This document shows, piece by piece, positions 6,896 through 15,551 of a stretch of 33,296 bases of DNA (positions within the stretch are counted from its first letter, which is position 1; each line of letters begins with the position of its first letter). Both the position numbers and the translations under genes were made by a program. Under the pieces are notes generated by a model. It was not told the origin of the DNA. It did not search any database and saw only the letters and a program-made list of their open reading frames with translations. This DNA is from RGIG2161 sp964525525 (GTDB lineage Bacteria > Bacillota > Clostridia > Oscillospirales > CAG-272), in contig CAZGHD010000005.1 in the NCBI GenBank assembly GCA_964525525.1, positions 1-33,296 of the forward strand. The letters are read 5' to 3'.

Positions 6896-7246
6896 TTACA
6901 TAAATGCAGAAAGGCCGCTTGCGCCTTCTGCAGCAGCGCAAATAGTAGCGGTGCAGATGCAGCTGCAAACAACGCCGAGAACGCCGAAAGCAGTACCGAT
7001 TATACCGAGAACAAGACCTGCGGTTGCAAGACCGGAAGGCTTGCCATAAACAGCGGTAGACTTTTTACGACCGATAACACCGAAGATGATACCGAGAATA
7101 GCAAGAATGAAAGTAAAGTAACCAACTACCGGAATAAAGCCACCGATAATACCGAGAATACCGCAAACGATAGCGGCAATAGACAGACCCTTACCGTCGT
7201 TTGCAGGCTGCTGGGGACGCATATTGGGCATACCGTTGTTAGGCAT
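6896..7246 (-). CDS. DUF4190-domain membrane protein
   Basis: 116 residues as annotated from the ATG at 7246. A Pro/Asn/Met-rich N-terminus (repeats of NGMPN) leads into two long hydrophobic segments at about 20-57 and 71-106, separated by GRKKSTAVYGKPSG. This is the DUF4190 layout; its role is unknown, though it is common in Bacillota membranes. The best ribosome site (GGAGG at 7280-7276) is not placed for this ATG. It is placed for the codon at 7267-7265, which reads AGG, followed in frame by NNIPNG, which continues the NGMPN repeat. The natural start may have been ATG there. A good promoter lies upstream (7317-7345). Codon use looks like that of a well-expressed gene. Confidence 0.85.
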   Translation of the reverse strand: MPNNGMPNMRPQQPANDGKGLSIAAIVCGILGIIGGFIPVVGYFTFILAILGIIFGVIGRKKSTAVYGKPSGLATAGLVLGIIGTAFGVLGVVCSCICTATICAAAEGASGLSAFM

Positions 7247-7316
7247 ACCGTTAGGAATGTTGTTCCTGAGAAATTCCTCCGTAAAGATAATTTAGCAATG
7301 ATGCCTTAATATCACA

Positions 7317-7345
7317 ATTTTATCACATAAAGATCACAAATGCAA
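7317..7345 (-). promoter_or_regulatory. Promoter of the DUF4190 gene
   Basis: On the minus strand TTGCAT (7345-7340), a 17-base spacer, TAAAAT (7322-7317), about 37 bases upstream of the GGAGG site. Confidence 0.55.
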
Positions 7346-7459
7346 GTGTTTCTACAAAATTTATTGAAAAAAATAAAATATTTTGTCGCTTTATTCCCGT
7401 TTTTTAATCTCTATACTCCGATATATATGAATTGGTTCGCAAAATAATACGTACCTCTA

Positions 7460-7488
7460 TTGCACAAACGGTAATTTTCTGCTATAAT
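7460..7488 (+). promoter_or_regulatory. Promoter of the cobalamin-riboswitch transcript
   Basis: TTGCAC (7460-7465), a 17-base spacer, TATAAT (7483-7488), with TGC just before the -10 (extended -10). The start would be near 7495, just ahead of the riboswitch. Confidence 0.65.
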
Positions 7489-7503
7489 ACCGTATGTACC
7501 GTA

Positions 7504-7710
7504 CGATACAGGGTGCGCTGAGGTAATATCAGCCATAACAAGGAAGCGGGTGAGAATCCCGCGCGAGCCCGTCGCCGTATTCGGCATAGCAGAAATGCAA
7601 GTTTTTTCCACGCACAGTCTTTCGCCGCGGAAAGCACTGTGTGAAAGTCACTGAGCAAAGCTCGGGAAGGCGGAAAAACTGCCGTAAGCCGGAAGACTTA
7701 CCCTGTATCG
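7504..7710 (+). promoter_or_regulatory. Cobalamin (B12) riboswitch
   Basis: A leader RNA that binds adenosyl- or related cobalamin and shuts off the genes behind it. The closing stem P1 is a perfect 10-bp pair, CGATACAGGG (7504-7513) with CCCTGTATCG (7701-7710). Between them are the family's conserved blocks: AAGGAAGCGGGTGAGAATCCC near 7544, then GAGCCCGTCGCCGT (the CCCGCAACTGT-type core), and GCCGGAAGACTTACC just before P1 closes. Immediately downstream (7711-7760) ACAGAAATATA can pair with TATATCTCTGT, a possible expression platform; there is no clear T-run after it, so control may be at translation. It lies upstream of the DUF4430 and S-component genes. Confidence 0.93.
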
Positions 7711-7805
7711 ACAGAAATATACAGACGCGAGTTCCGTCAAACGCTTTTTGCGGTATATCTCTGTGCCTCGGTTCAAAAAATAAAAATAAGAAAAGGAACA
7801 CGAAA

Positions 7806-8288
7806 ATGAACAAGAAAAACACAAAAGTAATTGTCATTTCCGTCTGTGTTCTTGTTGTGCTTATCGCGGCATTTGCACTCATCTACACCTTCGGAAGTCC
7901 CAATCCGGACAGAGACGCGCAGAACCCGGATACCACTCCCACTGTATCCGACACCACGGCTCCGTCAGACACAACAGCCGAAACGCCCGACAACTTAAAG
8001 CACATCACCATCAAGGTAGTGTTTGAGGACGGCAGCGAAAAGACCTTTGAAGCGGCGACCGACGGAAATTCTCTCCGCGACGCGCTTGAATCGGTAGAAG
8101 GTCTGGTCAAAGGCGACGAAAGCCAGTACGGTCTTTTCGTCACCGAAGTTGACGGGGTTGCAGCAGACAGCACAAAGCAGCAGTGGTGGTGCTTCACCCG
8201 CGGCGGCGAAACGCTTATGACCGGCGTTGACGACACCTCTATCGCTGACGGTGAAACTTACGAAATAACCTTAAAGACAGGTTATTAA
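7806..8288 (+). CDS. DUF4430 (transcobalamin-like) membrane-anchored protein
   Basis: 160 residues from the ATG at 7806 (AAAGGAAC upstream). Longer frames starting at 7641 lie inside the riboswitch and are not coding. Residues about 7-29 form a transmembrane anchor with no lipobox, then a Thr/Pro/Ser/Asp linker (about 32-62), then a DUF4430 domain with TIKVVFEDGSEKTFEA, SLRDALESVEGL, KQQWWCFTRGGE and the end GETYEITLKTGY. This domain is the bacterial relative of the beta domain of intrinsic factor and transcobalamin. With the riboswitch upstream and an S component 2 bases downstream, the inference is that it captures B12 at the cell surface for import. It has not been shown to bind B12 here. 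Confidence 0.85.
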   Translation: MNKKNTKVIVISVCVLVVLIAAFALIYTFGSPNPDRDAQNPDTTPTVSDTTAPSDTTAETPDNLKHITIKVVFEDGSEKTFEAATDGNSLRDALESVEGLVKGDESQYGLFVTEVDGVAADSTKQQWWCFTRGGETLMTGVDDTSIADGETYEITLKTGY

Positions 8289-8289
8289 T

Positions 8290-8799
8290 GTGAAACGCGA
8301 AAACTTCCACCGCCGGCTGTATCTTATGATACTGACGGCGATATGGGCGGCTTTACTTGTGATAGCGCAGGTCGTTCTCGGGTTTGTTCCAAACGGAGAA
8401 CTGGTCTCCCTGCTGATTACGATATTCACCCTAAAATATAAAAAGCACGCTCTTGCGGCGATATACATATTCGTGCTGATAGAAGGTATCATATACGGCT
8501 TCGGATATTGGTGGTTTAATTATCTGTACGTTTGGACTATTCTGTGGCTCATGATAGTCATTCTGCCGAAGATAGATTCTGCGGTATATTACGCCGCCGT
8601 GCTCGGAGTGTTCGGACTGCTTTTCGGCGCGTTCTGCTCGCTTATATATTTCTTTATCGGCGGCCCGTCAATGGCGCTTGCGTACTTTTTGTCAGGAATA
8701 AGGTTCGATTTTTATCACCTTGTCGGTAACGTAATATTTACTCTGCTCCTATACCGACCGCTGACGTTCGTTATGAAATACGCAAAATATTCTGAATAA
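8290..8799 (+). CDS. ECF-transporter S component, probable cobalamin-specific
   Basis: 169-residue membrane protein with about six hydrophobic segments, a basic N-terminus, and the short size usual for substrate-binding S components of ECF transporters. Aromatic-rich stretches (YGFGYWWFNYLYVW) occur near residues 65-80. It begins at a GTG (8290) one base after the stop of the DUF4430 gene, so the two are co-translated. The ATPases and the T component are not here and are presumably shared and encoded elsewhere (group II ECF system). B12 specificity rests on the riboswitch and the DUF4430 partner, not on binding residues I can identify. It ends in a strong terminator. Confidence 0.75.
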   Translation: MKRENFHRRLYLMILTAIWAALLVIAQVVLGFVPNGELVSLLITIFTLKYKKHALAAIYIFVLIEGIIYGFGYWWFNYLYVWTILWLMIVILPKIDSAVYYAAVLGVFGLLFGAFCSLIYFFIGGPSMALAYFLSGIRFDFYHLVGNVIFTLLLYRPLTFVMKYAKYSE

Positions 8800-8838
8800 A
8801 AAATCTCATCCGCGCAAAAAGCGCGGATGAGATTTTTT
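8798..8838. terminator. Bidirectional terminator, S component / wecB
   Basis: A perfect 18-bp stem, AAAAAATCTCATCCGCGC (8798-8815) with its complement (8821-8838), and an AAAAA loop, with A- and T-runs on the two sides. It overlaps the stop codons of both convergent genes. Confidence 0.92.
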
Positions 8839-9931
8839 ATTCACCTAAAAGTATGTCTGCAATTCTCTTGCACGCATAACCGTCTCCGTACGGATTTGCC
8901 GCATGGCTCATCTTTTCGTATTCCTCTTTTGAATCAAGAAGAAGTTTGAAATTATCGTATATAACCTTTTCATCGGTGCCGACGAGTTTAAGAGTTCCTG
9001 CCGCGATACCCTCGGGACGCTCGGTAGTGTCGCGCATAACAAGCACGGGTTTACCAAGTGACGGAGCTTCCTCCTGGATTCCTCCGCTGTCGGTCAGGAT
9101 CATATAACTGCGTGAGAGGAAATTGTGGAAATCAAGCACGTCCAGCGGCTCGATTATTCTGATTCGGTCACAAGAGCCGAGTTCTTCCCTCGCCGCTTCT
9201 CTCACGGCGGGATTCATGTGTATGGGGTAGATAGCCTTCACGTCCGGTGTCTCGTCAATTATCCGTCTGATAGCACGGAACATATGGTGCATAGGCTCAC
9301 CGAGATTTTCGCGTCTGTGCGCGGTTATGAGGATAAGACGGCTATCCGATGCCCAATCAAGCTCGGGATGCGAATAATCCTCTTTGACGGTGGTTTTCAG
9401 CGCATCTATCGCGGTGTTACCGGTAACGTATATACTGCTCGGATCCTTTCCCTCGTCAAGAAGATTCTTTTTTGAGAGCTCGGTCGGGGAGAAATTATAC
9501 TTCGCGATTATGCCAACTCCCTGACGGTTAAATTCCTCGGGGAACGGAGAGTAGATATTATAGGTACGGAGTCCTGCCTCAACGTGTCCGACGGGTATCT
9601 GCTTATAGTAGCAGGCAAGCGCGGTAACGAAGGTGGTAGAGGTATCTCCGTGAACGAGCACGACGTCCGGCGAGACCTCGTCAAGTACGGGACCTATACT
9701 GTTCAGTATATTCGTGGTTACGTCAAACAACGTCTGTCTATCCCTCATTATAGAGAGGTCGTAGTCCGGAACGACTCCGAAAGTCTCGAGCACCTGGTCA
9801 AGCATCTGTCTGTGCTGACCGGTAACGCACACGGTGATCTCTGCATTATTCCTTGATTTAAGCTCGTTTACGAGAGGACACATCTTTATTGCTTCCGGCC
9901 TCGTTCCGAACACAAGCATTATTTTTTTCAT
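8837..9931 (-). CDS. wecB: UDP-N-acetylglucosamine 2-epimerase (non-hydrolysing)
   Basis: 364 residues. Interconverts UDP-GlcNAc and UDP-ManNAc for cell-wall or surface polysaccharide synthesis, in the cytoplasm. Family motifs are intact: FGTRPEAIKMCPL at 8-20, VHGDTSTT near 94, VEAGLRTYNIYSPFPEEFNRQ near 117, ITAHRRENLGEP near 206, and the DSGGIQEEAPSLGKPVLVMRDTTERPEG block near 280-305. The catalytic Asp, Glu, Glu and His of the family are therefore present. GGAG lies 8 bases before the ATG. It starts 15 bases after the stop of the alpha-glucuronidase-like gene and shares its transcript, ending in the hairpin at 8798-8838. The company of a glycan hydrolase is unusual for this biosynthetic gene. 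Confidence 0.95.
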   Translation of the reverse strand: MKKIMLVFGTRPEAIKMCPLVNELKSRNNAEITVCVTGQHRQMLDQVLETFGVVPDYDLSIMRDRQTLFDVTTNILNSIGPVLDEVSPDVVLVHGDTSTTFVTALACYYKQIPVGHVEAGLRTYNIYSPFPEEFNRQGVGIIAKYNFSPTELSKKNLLDEGKDPSSIYVTGNTAIDALKTTVKEDYSHPELDWASDSRLILITAHRRENLGEPMHHMFRAIRRIIDETPDVKAIYPIHMNPAVREAAREELGSCDRIRIIEPLDVLDFHNFLSRSYMILTDSGGIQEEAPSLGKPVLVMRDTTERPEGIAAGTLKLVGTDEKVIYDNFKLLLDSKEEYEKMSHAANPYGDGYACKRIADILLGE

Positions 9932-9946
9932 AAGATAAGCTCCAAA

Positions 9947-11998
9947 TCAATTCTTCTCTGCCGCAGACTGCATAGCCGAGGTAACTGCGGGAGGCGGCGG
10001 AGCGGTCTCCCCTGCTCTCTTTTCAGCCTCCTCTATGCCCGTACCGAGATAGAAGTTACTGACGTAATTGAGATAACCCTTCATCGTGGTGTAATAATCC
10101 ACAACGAGTCCCTGACACCCTCTGTCAGGCATCTCAAGGGTGTACTCGCGAAGATATTTTTCAAACATTTCGCCCGCAGCACCGATGCTTGCGGCAACCG
10201 CGTTCTTCTGTTCTTCAGTCAGATCCTTGTTATTGTTACCGCACACGCCCCTGATATTTACAAGACGGCGGATCATTTCAACGTGAAGCACGGTCGTGCG
10301 GTAGCGGTTAGCGACAAGCTCGATAAACTCGCGTCCCTCTGCGGTAGTTTCGTCGGTTACTGCCGCCTTGAATATTTTTATCATTTCTGACGCTTTAACG
10401 ATAGCTGCTTCAATGCTTTCTATCTTCCAATTATCAGTCCAACCGATACCGGGGAAGTTCTTCCAGCAGTCAAGGAAACAGAATCCGACGTTAAACAGCT
10501 CGTCACGGCAGTAGGTATCGAAATTTCCCGCTTCTCTCATAGCGTTGACAAACGCGGAAGCATCAAAATTATATCTCTCTGCGGTAAGAGCGGAAAATTC
10601 ATCAAGCGGCATTATACGCTCGGTTGCCGCTGCGCTGTACGAAATGGGCAGAAGATTTTCTGCGGTTCTCCAGTGGTTAAAATACAGTGCGTGAACAGAC
10701 TCGGCACCCGTAAAGTCACGGAGAAATTCAACAGTGTGTTCGATAGCAACCGCAGAGCTCTGCTGGATATACATATTACCGTCAAATTCAATCCAGGAAT
10801 GAACTACCGTCTTCTGGAAGTCACTCGGCTCAAACTGCATATATTTAAGAGTATCGACCACCGCTTCGGTTCCGTGCGCGGGGAGGTAGGTACGGATCAT
10901 ATCATCGGGCAGGCAAACGTCCATTATGCGCTTGGTTATGTAGAGCGAATCACGGCAAAGAACGTAAAGTCCCATACGGATCGGCTTTTCGCTACCCTTC
11001 TCAAAAATCTTTTCTCTGTTGTTATACGCGTAGATGCCGCAGCTAAGCTCGTGCAGGGTATCCCAGATTCTCGGAGGAACTTCCTTATCCGGATCAAGTC
11101 CGTCCAGCTTGCCGTCTGCATTAAGTATCTTTTCACCGAAAAGCTCAACGGCTTTGGCGAGAACCTCGTCGTACGTCTGATCCGCGGGCGCGAAAACGCC
11201 GAGCTCGGAGGTAACGAACTCGATCTCGTCGATCTCGGGATAATATTTCACAGTTTCTGCAATCATATCCAGCTCGTCGCTCATCTCGATAGAAAGCGTT
11301 ACGTACATACCCGCCTCTTTCGCGGTGTCTATCAGCTCACGCAGAAAATCAACAGCGAATTTGCCCACAGCTTTTTCGTCGCCGAGAAGCTTTTCACACT
11401 CGGGGCTTATGTACTTTTTGACGCCCTCGATCTTTTCTCTTATATAATCCTCGGTCGGAATGTCAAACAGCTTTCCATAGAAAAAGTGACCGGGGCCGTT
11501 GTGCCACATTCCGCTGTAACTGTGGAATGTGATCGCGTTCATTCTCATTCTCGCAAGAGAGCGGATGTACTCTTTGGCATCCTCAATTCGGTATGACGAA
11601 ATGTCCATCATAAAGTTTATATGCTGACGGATACCGCGATAGCGTACGAAAGGCTTTACAGTCTCGCAAGCCTGTGAAAGCACGGAGACGTCAACGCCTT
11701 TAGCAGAGGTGTGAATACCTTCCGCATCAAAGAATATTCCTGTTTTTTCAAGTGCGAGATACGCCGCAAGGAGCGCTTCTTTTTCACTGTTTCCGGCAAG
11801 AAGAACGGTCTTTCCGTCACCCTTTACCGAGTAGGCTCCCTCGGGGAGAGATTTATCTGTCAAAAGCTCAAGCACAAGATCTGCATCGCTCTCGGACAAG
11901 CATATTTCTTCTCCTGCACCGCAGAGTATTTCTCTGAGCTCTTTTTCCGCATACTTTCCGGTTTTACCGTCAAGACGGTTTCTTAAAAAAAGTTTCAT
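9947..11998 (-). CDS. Putative glycoside hydrolase with alpha-glucuronidase-like N-domain
   Basis: 683 residues from the ATG at 11998 (GGAG 6 bases before); a longer frame starting at 12106 would overlap the previous gene and has no ribosome site. Residues about 30-115 (DADLVLELLTDKSLPEGAYSV, KEALLAAYLALEKTGIFFDAEG) match the small alpha/beta domain that precedes the barrel in GH20/GH67-type enzymes. A TIM-barrel-like section follows (RYRGIRQHINFMMD, MRMNAITFHSYSG, EAGMYVTLSIEMSDELD), then a helical C-terminus ending in a Pro/Ala tail. Catalytic acids cannot be assigned, so the substrate is unknown. It has no signal peptide, hence probably cytoplasmic. It lies between the BMP lipoprotein (49-base gap) and wecB (15-base gap). 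Confidence 0.6.
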   Translation of the reverse strand: MKLFLRNRLDGKTGKYAEKELREILCGAGEEICLSESDADLVLELLTDKSLPEGAYSVKGDGKTVLLAGNSEKEALLAAYLALEKTGIFFDAEGIHTSAKGVDVSVLSQACETVKPFVRYRGIRQHINFMMDISSYRIEDAKEYIRSLARMRMNAITFHSYSGMWHNGPGHFFYGKLFDIPTEDYIREKIEGVKKYISPECEKLLGDEKAVGKFAVDFLRELIDTAKEAGMYVTLSIEMSDELDMIAETVKYYPEIDEIEFVTSELGVFAPADQTYDEVLAKAVELFGEKILNADGKLDGLDPDKEVPPRIWDTLHELSCGIYAYNNREKIFEKGSEKPIRMGLYVLCRDSLYITKRIMDVCLPDDMIRTYLPAHGTEAVVDTLKYMQFEPSDFQKTVVHSWIEFDGNMYIQQSSAVAIEHTVEFLRDFTGAESVHALYFNHWRTAENLLPISYSAAATERIMPLDEFSALTAERYNFDASAFVNAMREAGNFDTYCRDELFNVGFCFLDCWKNFPGIGWTDNWKIESIEAAIVKASEMIKIFKAAVTDETTAEGREFIELVANRYRTTVLHVEMIRRLVNIRGVCGNNNKDLTEEQKNAVAASIGAAGEMFEKYLREYTLEMPDRGCQGLVVDYYTTMKGYLNYVSNFYLGTGIEEAEKRAGETAPPPPAVTSAMQSAAEKN

Positions 11999-12047
11999 AC
12001 TATTCTCCATTCCGCCGCCGAATGGCGGCAAAAATACTTTATAAAAT

Positions 12048-13190
12048 TCAGCTCTGTTCGGGCAGATTACCTGCGATGCCGAACACGAGGAAATCCATTT
12101 TGTCAACTTCGGATTGTGGCAGAGATTCGCCTTCTTTTATCTCAATTTCTCCGTCGTTGTTTCTTATCTCGCCACAGAAAACCTCAAAATCTTCCGAGGC
12201 AATATCATCTATAACGGCAGAAAGAATCTGAAGTTCGTCGTCTGTAAATCCGCCGTTTGAAATATCAAATTCTATCCCGCCGTCAGAGAATGACAAACGG
12301 CTTGCCGCGGCTATCCATTCACCGTTTGAGATCATCTCAAAAAACGGCAAGAAAACGTTACCGAAATTATAGTTCACTTTAATAGGAAGGTCTTCTCCCT
12401 CGCACACGCAAATATCAAGTACCGAGACCGAGGTGTCAGCTGCGTATTCACGCAAAATATCTCCGTCGCCGTGACGCACGAAAATATCACACCCGCCGAC
12501 AGAAAACTGCTTCAGAACAAGATCAGCATACTCTCGGTCAAGCTCGTCGGAGAAGGCAACATCCACGGTAAGCTCGGGAGACACCGCCAGTGCGCCCAGC
12601 GCAAACGCGTTAACATCCGCAACGCGCTCGGTATCAAGAGAAGCAATGTAGCCTATCCTCTGCGTGTCAGACAGGGTCGCGGCAACCGCGCCGAACAGAT
12701 ATTGAACCCGTGCTGTATCAACCGAATACACCGACATATTATCAAGATGTTCATTCGTTCCAGACGCTATAAAATACACCTCGGGATTGCTTTTTGCGGC
12801 TTTCTGTAAGCCGTCCGTAAGGCTGTCCCCGACAGAAACTATAACGTTGCACCCAAGAGAGATAAGTATCTCTGCTACTCTCGTGCACTCGTATCCGGGG
12901 GTGACGTTATACATCGCCTTAAAATTCTGCTCGTCCGCGCCGATACTCACGGCAATCTCGCGCAAAGCGGCTTCGCAAAGCTTTGTATAGCAGTCATCTT
13001 CCGCAGAGTCTGAAATAAACCCAAGAGTTATATCTTCCGTCAAAATAGGCGAAAGCCCCGGTACAGGTGGATCTTCGGCTACGGTTTCATCGCCGTTTTC
13101 ACCGCCCCATTCGCCAATATCCGAAATATCGGCACAGCCGAGTGAAAAAACGAGTAAAAAAGCTATCAGCAGTAAAAATAATCTTTTCAT
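12048..13190 (-). CDS. BMP-family substrate-binding lipoprotein
   Basis: 380 residues from the ATG at 13190; a TTG two codons earlier is less likely. The N-terminus is a lipoprotein signal: basic MKR, a hydrophobic run, and a lipobox ending SLGC at Cys19, followed by an acidic linker. The rest fits the Bmp/PnrA periplasmic-binding-protein fold: ITLGFISDSAEDDCYTKLC, LISLGCNVIVSVGDSLTDGL, PEVYFIASG, VQYLFGAVAATLSDTQRIGYIA. Relatives bind nucleosides or related ligands and feed an ABC transporter, but no matching permease or ATPase lies here. It is the first gene of a three-gene operon with its own promoter (13226-13254). The ribosome site is weak. Confidence 0.8.
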   Translation of the reverse strand: MKRLFLLLIAFLLVFSLGCADISDIGEWGGENGDETVAEDPPVPGLSPILTEDITLGFISDSAEDDCYTKLCEAALREIAVSIGADEQNFKAMYNVTPGYECTRVAEILISLGCNVIVSVGDSLTDGLQKAAKSNPEVYFIASGTNEHLDNMSVYSVDTARVQYLFGAVAATLSDTQRIGYIASLDTERVADVNAFALGALAVSPELTVDVAFSDELDREYADLVLKQFSVGGCDIFVRHGDGDILREYAADTSVSVLDICVCEGEDLPIKVNYNFGNVFLPFFEMISNGEWIAAASRLSFSDGGIEFDISNGGFTDDELQILSAVIDDIASEDFEVFCGEIRNNDGEIEIKEGESLPQSEVDKMDFLVFGIAGNLPEQS

Positions 13191-13225
13191 AATCAAAAAT
13201 AAATCAATCTGTTTCGTTACTAATA

Positions 13226-13254
13226 ATTATATCAATATAACCGAGTAAAGTCAA
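13226..13254 (-). promoter_or_regulatory. Promoter of the BMP-hydrolase-wecB operon
   Basis: On the minus strand TTGACT (13254-13249), a 17-base spacer, TATAAT (13231-13226), in the 80-base gap after comEC. Confidence 0.65.
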
Positions 13255-13270
13255 GCAAATCATCCGAGTA

Positions 13271-15517
13271 TCACGGAATTATCATCTCGTATATTCCCTT
13301 TTCGTTCGGCTCAAGAGACAGAAATGGAATACTCGGCTCGACTTTCACGACAGGACCGTGAAGTCCTTTAAGCACCGCATAGCCTTTCTTCGAGATTTCT
13401 TCGGTAAGTTCGGGATCGCTCTCCCAAAAAGAGGCAGACATATAGTACATTCCTCCGTTATCACCGACAATGCCAAGTGCAAGCGTAGGATGAGTTGAGC
13501 GCGACACTTTTCCCCGCGTGAGTGTCAGCTTTACGTCTTCAAATATCAAGCCTCCGTCCTCACCAAGCTCGTATACGTACACCTCGCATCCCGCGCTCTC
13601 AGCTATCTCAACAAGCGAAAAGTATACCGATTTATCGTCCTCTGTTTGAGGCTGCGGAAGCAGTAAGCTTCTGACGATTTCATTTTTCGACAGTTTATCA
13701 AAAGACGCTGTGTGAAGCCTGTGATAGTGAGTTATCATATATGCTTCGATTTCTGTCGAATACATACTTTCAAGCGAATATAAACTCTGTCTGATGATAT
13801 TATATCCTCCGTTCGAAAAATCTATTATCAGCGTCTTGCCACCCGAAACTACGTTTATCGCTTCGCTGTTTTTATACGTTACGTAGGAAATATGATCGCT
13901 TTCATAATAGTCGTCGGTATACACCCAAACGCATCCTGCGAACACCGCTACCGACACCGCGCAAACGGTAAAAGTATAAATTATTTTTCGCTTTATCGAA
14001 AATATAAGTATCAGGGCAATCAGCGCGAACATCACGGTAAATATAATTCCCGTAAACGGGAATTTGAGAGACACGGTTATCCCGCGCATCGACGAGAAAA
14101 ACGAGCATATCTCTGTTACCGCTCTGCAGACGAGCACGTCTATATCCGCTAAAAGTCCACACATAAACGGCAGACCGCAAAACGCAAGAGAAAGTACGCC
14201 CAAAAACATAATAACGCTTGCAAGCGGACTGATTATTAAGTTTAAGAAAATTCCTACCACCGATGCTTCCGAAAAGAACAGCCACATAACAGGCAGAGAG
14301 AAGGTTATCGCGAAAAATCCGGACACCGCCATAAACACTACCGAACCGATAGCAGCAGAAAAAACTCTCGGAACGTGCCAATTTTCAAGAGTGGCGTTAA
14401 ATCGGTTCATCACTCCCGCGCTGACCGCAACTATGCTCAAGGTAGCAAGAAACGAGAGTATCAAGCCTACGTCCCGCGCAGATTCGGGCGACACGGTTAT
14501 TATCAGCATCAACGCAAAGAACAGTGCGCTGACAGAATCGTACGTTCTTCCGATAAGGAAAGCAAGATAATATACTATCAGCATTATTCCCGCGCGAAGC
14601 ACCGACGATGGAAATCCCGTCAACGCCGCGTAAAGCAAAACGAGCGGAATTACCGTGATGTATCTTGCCCGTTTCGGAACGCGCAAAAGCGAAAGAAACT
14701 TCTCAGCACCGCCGATGATTATGGTAAGATGCATACCGCTAAGCGCAAGAATATGCGACAGTCCGAGCCGCCTCACGTCTCGGCTGAACGCGCTGTCAAG
14801 CTCGCTTTTATCTCCGAGGATCAATGCAGAATTTATTCCGCCGTCGCGGCCGTCGAATATATCGCTCATTATATCGCGCAGTTTTTCGCTCATCATGCGG
14901 ATCATACCGAAAAATCCGTTTCCGGCAGATTCAGAAACAGAAACGTCCGTTCCGTCCGAGACTATGACAAGATAGATACCGTCAGCTACGTACGCGTCTC
15001 GCAGAGGATAACCGTACAGATTCTCTTTCGGTCGTGATATTTCAAACTCACCCTCAAGTACGTCTCCGTATTCAAGCCCCATATCCGTGCTGAACTCCGC
15101 CCGCGCTCCGATACTCGCTTTTTCTCCGTCTATCTCGGTTATTTTCACATTATAATACGAGTAGTATACGTCGGCTGACACCGTATCGGTAACCGAGCAA
15201 ACTATATTTGCACTTTTACCGTCAAGCCGCCGTGCGGTCTCTACCCGCCTGTCTATCGTAAACGCGCACAAAAGCATTGCAAGAGCCGCAGAGATCAAAA
15301 CGATTGACACTATAATAAAAGAGTCCGAGACCTCCCGCGTGCGGAACATATGCACCGCGCGGGAGACAATGCCAAACACCAAAGTCAGCACTCCCAAAGA
15401 AAGAGCAACTAAAATAGCGTAATTTCGCAGAAAAGCAGGAACGAAAGCACACAAAAACGAAACTATGATAAATACGAACGCAAAAAGCGCAAATCTGCGC
15501 CCGCCGAACACCTTCAT
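13271..15517 (-). CDS. comEC: ComEC/Rec2-family DNA-uptake channel protein
   Basis: 748 residues from the ATG at 15517, where GGAGGGA sits at the right distance; the GTG at 15532 is the alternative. An N-terminal DUF4131-like part (two or three helices, then an extracytoplasmic domain at about 95-190) leads to the Competence domain. Its hallmark LILGDKSELDSAFSRDVRRLGLSHILALSGMHL is at about 233-264 and about eight more membrane helices follow. The C-terminal 200 residues have the strand pattern of the metallo-beta-lactamase domain, but the metal motif expected as HxHxDH reads THYHRLHTASF near residue 600, with no Asp. The domain may thus be catalytically dead. The protein forms the inner-membrane channel for transforming DNA in competent species. 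Confidence 0.88.
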   Translation of the reverse strand: MKVFGGRRFALFAFVFIIVSFLCAFVPAFLRNYAILVALSLGVLTLVFGIVSRAVHMFRTREVSDSFIIVSIVLISAALAMLLCAFTIDRRVETARRLDGKSANIVCSVTDTVSADVYYSYYNVKITEIDGEKASIGARAEFSTDMGLEYGDVLEGEFEISRPKENLYGYPLRDAYVADGIYLVIVSDGTDVSVSESAGNGFFGMIRMMSEKLRDIMSDIFDGRDGGINSALILGDKSELDSAFSRDVRRLGLSHILALSGMHLTIIIGGAEKFLSLLRVPKRARYITVIPLVLLYAALTGFPSSVLRAGIMLIVYYLAFLIGRTYDSVSALFFALMLIITVSPESARDVGLILSFLATLSIVAVSAGVMNRFNATLENWHVPRVFSAAIGSVVFMAVSGFFAITFSLPVMWLFFSEASVVGIFLNLIISPLASVIMFLGVLSLAFCGLPFMCGLLADIDVLVCRAVTEICSFFSSMRGITVSLKFPFTGIIFTVMFALIALILIFSIKRKIIYTFTVCAVSVAVFAGCVWVYTDDYYESDHISYVTYKNSEAINVVSGGKTLIIDFSNGGYNIIRQSLYSLESMYSTEIEAYMITHYHRLHTASFDKLSKNEIVRSLLLPQPQTEDDKSVYFSLVEIAESAGCEVYVYELGEDGGLIFEDVKLTLTRGKVSRSTHPTLALGIVGDNGGMYYMSASFWESDPELTEEISKKGYAVLKGLHGPVVKVEPSIPFLSLEPNEKGIYEMIIP

Positions 15518-15551
15518 TCTCCGTCCCTCCACTTCATTTGAATATATTTAT

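Noticed and set aside
7641..7805. N-terminal extension of the DUF4430 frame
   Set aside because: Lies in the cobalamin riboswitch and its expression platform; the ATG at 7806 has the ribosome site and begins the membrane anchor.
10673..11596. 307-codon ORF antisense to the alpha-glucuronidase-like gene
   Set aside because: It mirrors the codon bias of the real gene on the other strand; its translation has no recognisable domain.
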